Source: DRWZ01 sp964601505
Lineage (GTDB): Bacteria; Calescibacteriota; Calescibacteriia; Calescibacteriales; Calescibacteriaceae
Length of the DNA: 64,000 nt
Assembly: GCA_964601505.1 (NCBI GenBank)
Contig: CAZRNR010000003.1
Location: 9,596 to 73,595, forward strand
Direction: 5' to 3'
A program made the translations under genes and the position numbers. Below are positions 56,697-64,000 of the stretch, piece by piece (positions within the stretch are counted from its first letter, which is position 1; each line of letters starts with the position of its first letter). Under the pieces are notes generated by a model. The model did not search any database. It was not told where the DNA came from and was given only the letters and a program-made list of their open reading frames with translations.

Positions 56697-56830
56697 ATAT
56701 ACTTTTGCTATAATGAATTATTTGATAGCTTAATAAACATGAAAATATCTTTTTTAATCGGAGGGTTAAATTTGTTATATTATTTCTGATTATCCAGGAA
56801 AATTCTATAAATTTAAAAATTTAAAAACAG

Positions 56831-57415
56831 TTATTTTATTAGGGAAAAAAGTCTTTTATTTCTTATCTTTCCTGATTCGTAATCTATTGAGAAATAGATT
56901 AAAAATGCTTTTCCTTTTACATTTTCTTTAGGAACGAACCCCCAAAATCTTGAATCATTGGATTCATCTCTGTTATCACCCAGGACGAATATATGTCCTT
57001 CAGGAACTCTTTCTGGTCCCCAGTTATCTCTGGAGGGATATATCTCATTGTCTGAAAAGAATGCCCATTTGTCTTCTATTTTCTTACCATTGACATAAAC
57101 TATTTTGTTCCTTATTTCAACTAAGTCTCCTTCATTTGCTATTACTCTTTTTATAAAGTCCTTTGATCTGTCTTTGGGGAACTCAAAAACTACTATATCT
57201 CCGATTTTGACATCGTTCCATTTTATTATATATCCTAAATAAGGGAATCGCAATCCATACGATAACCTGTTTACGATTATGTGATCTCCTATAAGTAGTG
57301 TTGGTATCATAGAGCCGGTCGGTATTTTATATGCCTGAATGAAAAATGTTCTTACAAATAATGCAAGCAGGAGGCCTATTGCTATATCTTTCAATAAGGA
57401 TTTGAGTTTGTTCAT
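56831..57415 (-). CDS. lepB: Signal peptidase I
   Basis: The membrane-bound protease removes signal peptides. The 194-aa protein has one N-terminal membrane segment (about 9-27). The catalytic serine S35 is in KIPTGSMIPTL, the general base K89 in DFIKRVIANEGD, and GDNRDESNDSRFWGFVP is the conserved box E. The short length and single anchor fit the Gram-positive-like or thermophile type. It lies 41 bp after the SCP2 gene. Confidence 0.95.
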   Translation of the reverse strand: MNKLKSLLKDIAIGLLLALFVRTFFIQAYKIPTGSMIPTLLIGDHIIVNRLSYGLRFPYLGYIIKWNDVKIGDIVVFEFPKDRSKDFIKRVIANEGDLVEIRNKIVYVNGKKIEDKWAFFSDNEIYPSRDNWGPERVPEGHIFVLGDNRDESNDSRFWGFVPKENVKGKAFLIYFSIDYESGKIRNKRLFSLIK

Positions 57416-57456
57416 AATTAATAAGATGAAAAATAAAATTTAATTGTCGGTTTCTA

Positions 57457-57864
57457 TTAATCTAAAAATTCAGTTGGAATTCTTGATGCGCTTTTTACCA
57501 TGTCTTGAGCAGCTTTTACAAATCTTACTATTATAGCAAGGTTTCCCTTCAGCTGTAGTTTTCCCTGAGCGAGTCCTTGAATAGGATCGAGTTCTCCCTT
57601 TATGATCTGTTTCCATCTCCCGTAATCTCCGTAAATAACAAATGGAGCTTTTTCTCCCTCTTCTTTGCTAACTATACGGGCATCTTTGCATACTCCCTGA
57701 TTAATATCTAAAATTATATAAACATCTTCTTTGATAACTTTATCATCTTTTTTGATAACTAAAGTAACGGGACCATGTTTCCATTCTTTTCCTGAATCTT
57801 TCCAAGGTCCCTTGTTTAGTTCATCCTTATATTTTTCAACCCATTCTTTCGATGGAAATAGCAT
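57457..57864 (-). CDS. SCP2 sterol/lipid-transfer-domain protein
   Basis: The 135-aa product is one SCP2 domain: VTLVIKKDDKVIKEDVYIILDINQGVC forms strands, followed by the characteristic PFVIYGDYGRWKQIIKGELDPIQGLAQGKLQLKGNLAII (split motif). Such proteins bind acyl chains or lipids. It may handle acyl-CoA or lipids with the beta-oxidation-like enzymes in the window. TATAAT lies 5 nt before the ATG (57870-57875, minus strand), consistent with a leaderless transcript. Confidence 0.88.
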   Translation of the reverse strand: MLFPSKEWVEKYKDELNKGPWKDSGKEWKHGPVTLVIKKDDKVIKEDVYIILDINQGVCKDARIVSKEEGEKAPFVIYGDYGRWKQIIKGELDPIQGLAQGKLQLKGNLAIIVRFVKAAQDMVKSASRIPTEFLD

Positions 57865-58361
57865 ATCATATTATAGTCTTTATAGATTTTTATTTGTGAA
57901 GAAATTTTTTAAATTATTTTATCGTTTTCTTTTTAATTCAAGTACTGAAGATTATCAGTATAAACAGATTTGGCACGAAAGAACAAATTAAGGGGATCTT
58001 GATTATCAATTTACCCAATTGAAGAATTATGATAAATTATGGAACTGGAAATCTCATAGCTTTTCAAATCATTATCGGAAGTATTCAGTAGAAAGTTGGC
58101 GAGGATTCAACTTTCCTTTATAATGTTCCCTAGATTTTCCTTCTGAGACTATTCAGAAATATGAAAAAGTTTAGCTTTGAAACCTTGTAAAATCTTGCAT
58201 CTACCAATTCTGAGAAAAGCTTATGTTGTAATAATACTTGTTCTTCTGTTTTGATAAGTTTTACCTCATCTTTATGAATCTTCTGTTTGTAATGTTTTAA
58301 TTTTTCATATATGAGGAAGAGAAAATTTTGATTCATTGCATAGTTTCTGAATGGAATAATA
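57865..58361. other. Intergenic region with one doubtful 68-codon frame
   Basis: About 500 bp. A minus-strand frame at 58130-58336 (68 codons, lysine-rich, MNQNFLFLIYEKLKHYKQK onward) begins 25 bp after the panE stop. It could be a small gene cotranscribed with panE, but composition is typical of random AT-rich sequence and no motif is seen. Nothing else is evident. Confidence 0.4.
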
Positions 58362-59282
58362 TCAGAATTGCTTTTCTATAGCTTTAATGATTTTCCAAAG
58401 GGTAAAATTAACTTTTGTATTTATTTTATGTTTCTGTCCATATTTTACTATTGCTCCACACATTGAATCTATCTCTGTTTTACCTCGTAGTTTTATGTCT
58501 TGTATCATGCTTGAGATATGGTCCTTTGTTGGGGGAACGAGTTTTTTTTCAAAATATTCAAAAAAGTCGTTGTTTATTTTTGCACCTTCTCTTTGCGCTA
58601 CTGAAATTCCTTCTTGTATGATTTCCCTTGCTATCTCGCGAGAAAAATTATTTTCTATTACTTGGCCATAAGTTGCATTCATAATCACACTAAGAGGATT
58701 CAATGCTGAATTGTAAAGAGCCTTTTGCCATATAGGAGTTTTTATATCTTCGGTGAATTCGCTTGGGAGTCCAGATTTGTTCAGAGCTTCGGAAAGCCTT
58801 ATCATTAGATCTACAAGGGATTTATCTTTGATCGGTTCCCAGAAACCAAGTAGGATTGGTCCTCCCCAAACTGTTATCTTTATCTCACCTGGATTTTCAA
58901 AAACCACTCCAAATATCACTCTTGCATTACCCACCGGTTTTATATGCTGTGAGAAAAATTCATAATTTCCAAGTCCATTTTGTGCCGATATGTAAAGATT
59001 TGCATCTATACCAGATGATTTTATTGCCTTTAAAGCTTCTTCATTTGAGAATGTTTTGACTGTTATAAGGACTATGTCAAATTTTCCTTTTGGTATTTCT
59101 GTATGTGCATTAAGTCCTTTTACGATGAATTCTCCCCATATACCTTTGACTTTCAATCCTTCACTTTTTATTTTTTCAATATGTTCTTTCCTACCGACAA
59201 GATTTACATCATATCCAGATATATGAAGTTTTGCCCCTATTGAACTGCCGACGGCACCTGCTCCGAATATCAGGATTCGCAT
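58362..59282 (-). CDS. panE: 2-dehydropantoate 2-reductase
   Basis: A ketopantoate reductase-family enzyme of the pantothenate (CoA) pathway. The 306-aa protein opens with the NADPH motif ILIFGAGAVGSSIGAKL, followed by DIVLITVKTF and ISAQNGLGNYE. The C-terminal ApbA_C domain has WQKALYNSALNPLSVI, with the catalytic lysine in this helix, and HISSMIQDIKLRGKTEIDSMCG. Length is normal. It appears monocistronic or nearly so. Confidence 0.9.
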   Translation of the reverse strand: MRILIFGAGAVGSSIGAKLHISGYDVNLVGRKEHIEKIKSEGLKVKGIWGEFIVKGLNAHTEIPKGKFDIVLITVKTFSNEEALKAIKSSGIDANLYISAQNGLGNYEFFSQHIKPVGNARVIFGVVFENPGEIKITVWGGPILLGFWEPIKDKSLVDLMIRLSEALNKSGLPSEFTEDIKTPIWQKALYNSALNPLSVIMNATYGQVIENNFSREIAREIIQEGISVAQREGAKINNDFFEYFEKKLVPPTKDHISSMIQDIKLRGKTEIDSMCGAIVKYGQKHKINTKVNFTLWKIIKAIEKQF

Positions 59283-59438
59283 AGAAAAAGCAATATGTGA
59301 AAAAATTTGTATGGAGAAAAAATACAGCTTTTTATGTGAGATTTTTATAATTTATTTATCTGATGAAATGAAGTTATGTATCAGAGCTTGGTTGCGACAG
59401 TGAGCTTTTTGATTAGGAATCTTATGAGAAGCTTTCAC

Positions 59439-60221
59439 TTATCTTGTTGTTATTTTCAGATCTTTCTGTCTTCCTACTTTTTCAAGGAATTCCTCTACAA
59501 GCATGCTAAAAGCATCCGCTCCTGGAGATGATGGACTGTAAAGTTGTATGGGTAATCCAAAGCTTGGAGCTTCTGCGATCTTCACATTTTTCGGTATCTT
59601 TACGCTGAAAATCTTGTTGGGGAAATATTTGATGAACTCCTCTTCCACCTCTTTGGCTAATTTTGTTCTCCTATCATACATATTTATTATTACTCCAAGT
59701 ATTTCCAGTGATGGATTTAATTCTTCTCTTATATATTCGATTATTCTGAAAAATTTTGAGAAACCTTCTAACGAAAAGAAGTCGGCCAGAACAGGTATTA
59801 TTACGAAATCTGAAGCGCAAAGAGCATTTATGGTATATATTCCTATTGATGGTGGACAATCTATGAATATAAAGTCAAAATCATTTCTAATTTTATCTAT
59901 CTCTTTTTTGAGTAAGAACTGATTATCTTTCATCTCAAATGCTTCTGCTTCGAGTCCAGAGAGATCTTCATCTGCCGGTATAACGAAAAGGTTTTCAACC
60001 TGTGTCTGATGTATTGCTTCATTTATCTGGATCTCATTAGTCAGAACTTTGTATATTGTTTTACCTTCTGGTTTTATATCAAGTCCTACGGTTATATGGG
60101 ATTGTGGATCAAAATCTACAAGGAGAACCTTAAGTTCTGTTAAAGCTAATGCGCTTGCTAGATTTAAAGCAATAGTGGTCTTACCAACTCCTCCCTTCTG
60201 GTTTGAAATACATATGACCAT
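59439..60221 (-). CDS. parA: ParA/Soj-family partition ATPase
   Basis: A deviant Walker ATPase of 260 aa with SNQKGGVGKTTIALNLA, VLLVDFDPQSHITVGL, FIFIDCPPSIGIYTINAL and a C-terminal DAFSMLVEEFLEK. It probably positions the chromosome or another cargo along the nucleoid. parB, rsmG and mnmG, the usual chromosomal neighbours, are not here; it follows ileS by 63 bp. An orphan ParA for another cargo is an alternative. Confidence 0.9.
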   Translation of the reverse strand: MVICISNQKGGVGKTTIALNLASALALTELKVLLVDFDPQSHITVGLDIKPEGKTIYKVLTNEIQINEAIHQTQVENLFVIPADEDLSGLEAEAFEMKDNQFLLKKEIDKIRNDFDFIFIDCPPSIGIYTINALCASDFVIIPVLADFFSLEGFSKFFRIIEYIREELNPSLEILGVIINMYDRRTKLAKEVEEEFIKYFPNKIFSVKIPKNVKIAEAPSFGLPIQLYSPSSPGADAFSMLVEEFLEKVGRQKDLKITTR

Positions 60222-60284
60222 CTTCTGGTAAGTTAAATTTTATTTTCTATCTATTCAATTTTTTAAGAGATTGAAAAATGCAAA

Positions 60285-62996
60285 TCAATCTTCTACTGCT
60301 TCAAGGCATCTTCTACATAGTTTATCTTCATTCTTTTGTTCTTCATGGTATTTCCAGCATCTTGGACATTTTACAGTATTTTCATATTTATCTAATGAGA
60401 GGTGTTCAGGTTTTTCCAATATCTCAACCTTTGATACGATGAAAAACTCTTCAAGAATCTTTTCGAGCTCTCTTTTGTTTAGATCTATTTCACTTGGTAT
60501 AAAAATTTTCAGTTTGAGTTCAAGAGAGCTTCCAACTTTTCCGTTTTTTCTCATTGAATCTATAACCTCATTTATTTCTCCTCTGATTTCAATAAGACGG
60601 TTGAAAAAATTGATCAGGCCTTCAGATATTTTTCCTTCCTGTATAATCTTTGAAACTAAGTTTTCATCGATCAGTTCTAGGAAGACGCTCTTTTTCCTTT
60701 TGAAGCCAAATGCTTCTGGAATATGTTCATATGCTTCTTCTGATAGGAAGGAAAAAATAGGAGATATTAGAATTATCAGAGATTTTAGGATCAAAAATGT
60801 AGTGTATTGAGCGCTCTTCCTTCTTGGAGATTTTTTTGAGTCGCAGTATATTGTATCTTTTATTATATCAAGGTAGATTCTTGAAAGTGTTCTATCACAG
60901 AAGTTGTGAATTCTTCTTACTATTTTGTGATATTGAAGATTCTGATAATCTTCAAGGACTTCTTTTTCAAATTTTGATGTAAGGAAGAGAAAATATTTAT
61001 CTGTTATATAGAAATCTTCTGGTTTGTCTTGAGGTTTATCTCCAAGAACTCCGAGCATAAACCTTATAGTGTTTCTGACCTTTCTGTAAAGGTCCTTTAC
61101 TTCAGAGAGGATTTTTTCTGATATCTTAACATCTTCAGATGGGTCGGAATATACACTCCAAATTCTGACAATTTCTGCGCCATCTTCTTTTATAATGTCC
61201 TCAGGAGATACAACATTCCCAAGAGACTTTGACATTTTTCTTTTGAACTCATCAAGGATAAAACCATGGGTGAATACTGCTTTGTATGGTGCTTTATTCT
61301 GTATCAGGTATGATAGTATAAGGGAACTTTGGAACCATCCTCTGTGTTGATCTGTCCCCTCTATATATATATCTGCTGTGTCCGATATCTTGAGTACATC
61401 TGAGGCATAAAGAAAACTCAATCCTGAGTCTATCCAAACATCAAGAATATCCTTGCCTTTTTCAAATTCTTTTCCGCTACATTTTGGGCATTTGAAATCT
61501 TCAGGGATAAATTCATGTACTGGTTTTTCCCACCATGAATTACTATTTCCTGCAAGTATGTCATTTTTGATTTTTTGTGCTGTGAATTCATTCCATATGT
61601 ACTCTCCACAGTTTTTACATATTACATATGGTATTGGACATCCCCAAAATCGCTGACGAGATATACACCAGTCTGGTCTTGATGCTACAGCAGCTGAGAT
61701 TCTTTTTTCTCCCTCCGGTGGGATCCACTTTACTTTATTTATCTCAGCTATGAGATCAGACTTTATATCGCTTACTTTTATAAACCATTGTTTTGTAGAT
61801 CTGAAAACTATTGGTTTTTTGCACCTCCAGCAGTGAGGATAAGAATGCTTGTATTCCTCTGATCTCAAAAGTAGTCCGGAATCAATTAAATCTTTTATTA
61901 CAATCTGATTCATCTCTTCGTAAAACACTCCTTCATATTTTATAGAATCTTTTGTCCCTCTACCTCTTTCATCAAGAACGCTCACTACAGGAAGGTTATA
62001 TTTCTGCCCAACAATAAAGTCTTCCTCTCCATGCCCAGGGGCTATATGAACTATTCCTGTTCCTTCTTCTTCACTAACAAAATCTCCCAAAATCCCAACA
62101 GAATCTCTTCCAAATATCGGATGTGAGAATTTTAATCCTTCAAGTTCTTTACCATATATTTCAATCACTTTTTCAGACTCTCCGAATATGTCTTTGAATT
62201 TATCTGCAACAATGATATACCTTGAATCTTTCTTTATGATGGAATACTTTATTGATGGTCCAAATGCCAGAGCAAAGTTTCCGGGAATAGTCCAGGGCGT
62301 GGTTGTCCAAACAGTTGCATAGAGTTTTTCAAATTTTTCTCCTTTTATTTCTGAGAACTTTGCTGGGAAAAGCAAATATATTGATGGAGATGTTTTCTCT
62401 TTGTATTCTACTTCGGCTTCTGCAAGAGCTGTTATGCAATGAGGGCACCAGAAAACAGGTTTGAAGTAGCTATATATTCTTCCCTTTTTCCAGATTTCGT
62501 TTATTCCGGAGATTATTAGGGCTTCATAGTCAGGAGACATTGTTATGTATGGAGTGTCCCATGACCCGAATACTCCAAGTCGGATGAAATCCTTTTTTTG
62601 GATATCAATGAACTCTTGAGCATATTTTCTTGAGAGGTTCCTGACTTCTGTTGGGGATATGTTTTTCCCGTATTTTTTTTCTATTTCTTTTTCAATTGGA
62701 AGCCCATGGCAATCCCATCCGGGGATGAAGAGGACCTTTTTACCAGATATTATGTTGAACTTGATTGTTATATCTTTTATGATTTTATTCAGAGCGTGTC
62801 CAATATGTATCTTGCCGTTTGCATAGGGGGGTCCATCGTGGAGGAAAAATTTTTCTTTTCTACCATTTTGAGTTTCTCTAAATATGTTTTCTTTCTCCCA
62901 AAACTCTATGAATTTGGGCTCTGTTTTCGGAAGATCAGCTTTCATTTGGAAGTTTGTTTTTGGAAGGAAGATTGTAGCTTTGTAATCTTTCTGCAT
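60285..62996 (-). CDS. ileS: Isoleucine-tRNA ligase
   Basis: The 903-aa class I synthetase charges tRNA-Ile. It shows HDGPPYANGKIHIGHALN (HIGH), the editing domain (TTPWTIPGNFALA), KMSKSLGN, GTDQHRGWFQSSL, the anticodon-binding domain, and a C-terminal zinc finger CPRCWKYHEE...CRRC (two CxxC pairs). This is the bacterial type I form with the C-terminal zinc site. It is 7 bp downstream of rplO. Confidence 0.97.
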   Translation of the reverse strand: MQKDYKATIFLPKTNFQMKADLPKTEPKFIEFWEKENIFRETQNGRKEKFFLHDGPPYANGKIHIGHALNKIIKDITIKFNIISGKKVLFIPGWDCHGLPIEKEIEKKYGKNISPTEVRNLSRKYAQEFIDIQKKDFIRLGVFGSWDTPYITMSPDYEALIISGINEIWKKGRIYSYFKPVFWCPHCITALAEAEVEYKEKTSPSIYLLFPAKFSEIKGEKFEKLYATVWTTTPWTIPGNFALAFGPSIKYSIIKKDSRYIIVADKFKDIFGESEKVIEIYGKELEGLKFSHPIFGRDSVGILGDFVSEEEGTGIVHIAPGHGEEDFIVGQKYNLPVVSVLDERGRGTKDSIKYEGVFYEEMNQIVIKDLIDSGLLLRSEEYKHSYPHCWRCKKPIVFRSTKQWFIKVSDIKSDLIAEINKVKWIPPEGEKRISAAVASRPDWCISRQRFWGCPIPYVICKNCGEYIWNEFTAQKIKNDILAGNSNSWWEKPVHEFIPEDFKCPKCSGKEFEKGKDILDVWIDSGLSFLYASDVLKISDTADIYIEGTDQHRGWFQSSLILSYLIQNKAPYKAVFTHGFILDEFKRKMSKSLGNVVSPEDIIKEDGAEIVRIWSVYSDPSEDVKISEKILSEVKDLYRKVRNTIRFMLGVLGDKPQDKPEDFYITDKYFLFLTSKFEKEVLEDYQNLQYHKIVRRIHNFCDRTLSRIYLDIIKDTIYCDSKKSPRRKSAQYTTFLILKSLIILISPIFSFLSEEAYEHIPEAFGFKRKKSVFLELIDENLVSKIIQEGKISEGLINFFNRLIEIRGEINEVIDSMRKNGKVGSSLELKLKIFIPSEIDLNKRELEKILEEFFIVSKVEILEKPEHLSLDKYENTVKCPRCWKYHEEQKNEDKLCRRCLEAVED

Positions 62997-63003
62997 CAGA
63001 CCA

Positions 63004-63447
63004 TTAGGTTACTGGGATAATTTCAACTTTTCCACCAGCTTCTTCTATTTTTTTTCTTGCAGATTCTGATATAGCATGAACTTTAACAGTAATGTTTTTT
63101 GGGGCTTCTCCATCTCCAAGAATTTTTATAGGTTTGAACCTTGAGTCTATCATTCTGTTTTTCCATAGTATTTCTGGGGTTATTTCATTTGCATTTATCT
63201 TATTCAAATCTCTCAAGTTTATTACCTGGTATTCTTTTGGAAACTTTGACCTAAATCCTCTTTTTGGGACTCTCCTTATAAAAGGCGTTTGTCCTCCTTC
63301 AAATCTTGGGGGAGGTGTTGTTCCTTTCTGTCCTTGTCCTTTGTGTCCTCTTCCGGAGGTCTTCCCGTGTGTTCCATATCCTCTCCCAACTCTCTTTTTT
63401 CTATGAGTCGCTCCCTTGGGGGGTCTCAAACTTTCAAGAATTCCCAT
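63004..63447 (-). CDS. rplO: 50S ribosomal protein L15
   Basis: The 147-aa protein has the N-terminal KRVGRGYGTHGKTSGRGHKGQ, the middle FEGGQTPFIRRVPKRGF and the C-terminal VKVHAISESARKKIEEAGGKVEII, which together are diagnostic for L15. It normally sits in the spc operon before secY. Here no ribosomal gene lies upstream and ileS follows. TATTAA lies 7 nt before the ATG (63455-63460, minus strand), consistent with a leaderless transcript. Confidence 0.97.
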   Translation of the reverse strand: MGILESLRPPKGATHRKKRVGRGYGTHGKTSGRGHKGQGQKGTTPPPRFEGGQTPFIRRVPKRGFRSKFPKEYQVINLRDLNKINANEITPEILWKNRMIDSRFKPIKILGDGEAPKNITVKVHAISESARKKIEEAGGKVEIIPVT

Positions 63448-63579
63448 AAAGTTCTTAATAGAATAACTACTTTTTATTTAAGTTTTTTTCTGAATTTTTG
63501 CTCTGTTTGGTTGATATATGTTTTACCTCTTAATTATAGTATATTTCTTAACTTTCTAAAAGAAAAGTTTAAAAATCTC

Positions 63580-63756
63580 CTAAACATCATAAAAGCTACT
63601 CCTGTAATTTCCCAAGACTGACTCATCTCCTTGAAAGAAAACTTGAATCTCCTCTAAATTGTAGTATTTTTTGTAAAAGTTCAGGAAAGCACTACAATAT
63701 TTTCTTATTGCTCTGTTGCAATCATAGTATACTGATTTATGTATTTTACTTTTCAT
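63580..63756 (-). pseudogene. Possible decayed coding remnant
   Basis: A 58-codon minus-strand frame (MKSKIHKSVYYDCNRAIRKY onward) has protein-like composition and ends at TAG 63580. The same frame continues upstream to about 63890 but is broken by two TAA codons. This may be the relic of a longer gene. No family is identified and chance cannot be excluded. The rest of 63448-63896 holds only the rplO promoter (TATAAT at about 63535-63540, minus strand). Confidence 0.2.
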
Positions 63757-63896
63757 ATTCTCGCATTATTTGAAGGATACACCAAAGCATTCAGAAAATA
63801 TTTTTCCTCTGTGTTGTGGGCATTATTTCCTTGAGATGTCACAAACTTCAATGATTTCTGATGAATGCAACAATTGAGATAATCTGAACTCCAGCT

Positions 63897-64000
63897 TTAG
63901 ATTTCCTTAATTCTTTTTGAGAACTCCTTCAAACTCTTTGCTTTGATTATCTCCTTCTTCAGTTCCTTTAGCCTATTTATATCTGAAATCTCTCTTATCT
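63897..64000 (-). CDS. C-terminal end of an unidentified protein (partial)
   Basis: A minus-strand frame enters from the right edge and stops at TAA 63897-63899. The 33 visible codons (REISDINRLKELKKEIIKAK onward) form a charged helix. Either a real gene's end or a chance frame. Confidence 0.3.
   Translation of the reverse strand, partial: IREISDINRLKELKKEIIKAKSLKEFSKRIKEI

Overview
The window is AT-rich chromosomal DNA from a bacterium, with strikingly GC-rich rRNA and tRNA genes. That contrast is usual in thermophiles. The cell looks diderm: lipoprotein signals, a SurA/PrsA-like foldase, an ExbD-type protein and a probable beta-rich secreted protein are all present. The 16S rRNA carries paired changes at otherwise near-universal positions and mismatches to common PCR primers, so an uncultivated, deeply branching lineage is likely. 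Calescamantes/EM19 is only a guess and was not tested. Most genes are housekeeping, set in short operons of one to four genes on both strands, and several convergent pairs overlap or abut at their ends.

Layout. 1-7693: mutL start, GDP-fucose synthase, tRNA-Leu, a membrane protein with rsmH, thpR/rdgB, then TPR protein-nadD-cobU and a PLP decarboxylase. 7736-13200: rRNA operon (promoter, 16S, tRNA-Ile, tRNA-Ala, 23S) with no 5S. The 23S gene is split by a 676-nt group I intron in helix 69 that encodes a LAGLIDADG endonuclease. 13592-22198, mostly minus: cbiX-miaB, a 59-aa protein, relA/spoT, and a TM protein-foldase-subtilase operon. 22945-31735: a secreted coiled-coil protein, enoyl-CoA hydratase, tpiA-methyltransferase, and an operon of thiolase, degenerate thiolase, DUF35 and pheT. 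32150-43731: reductase, CDF transporter, solute-binding lipoprotein, ExbD-like protein, two-CxxCH lipoprotein, cobJ, sufD, diguanylate cyclase, mtnA, sbcD, secG. 44065-64000: apgM-glycosyltransferase (crossed by an assembly gap), lectin-like lipoprotein, murF-mraY, thrC-gmk, ferredoxin, uvrB, a Wzx-type flippase, lepB, SCP2, panE, parA, and rplO-ileS.

How the genes fit together. Cobalamin synthesis (cbiX, cobJ, cobU) is present but scattered. Cell-envelope work is spread over murF, mraY, lepB, secG, the flippase, the glycosyltransferase and GDP-fucose synthase. Acyl-CoA chemistry is represented by the thiolase/DUF35 set, enoyl-CoA hydratase and an SCP2 protein.

The items most worth a second look are the 23S intron, with its ribozyme core overlapping the endonuclease reading frame; the coupled 16S pseudoknot substitutions; the thiolase-DUF35 set; the sorting-signal-like tail on the subtilase; and the frequent -10-like boxes just before start codons, which suggest leaderless mRNAs. 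The 100-N gap at 46361-46460 looks artefactual.
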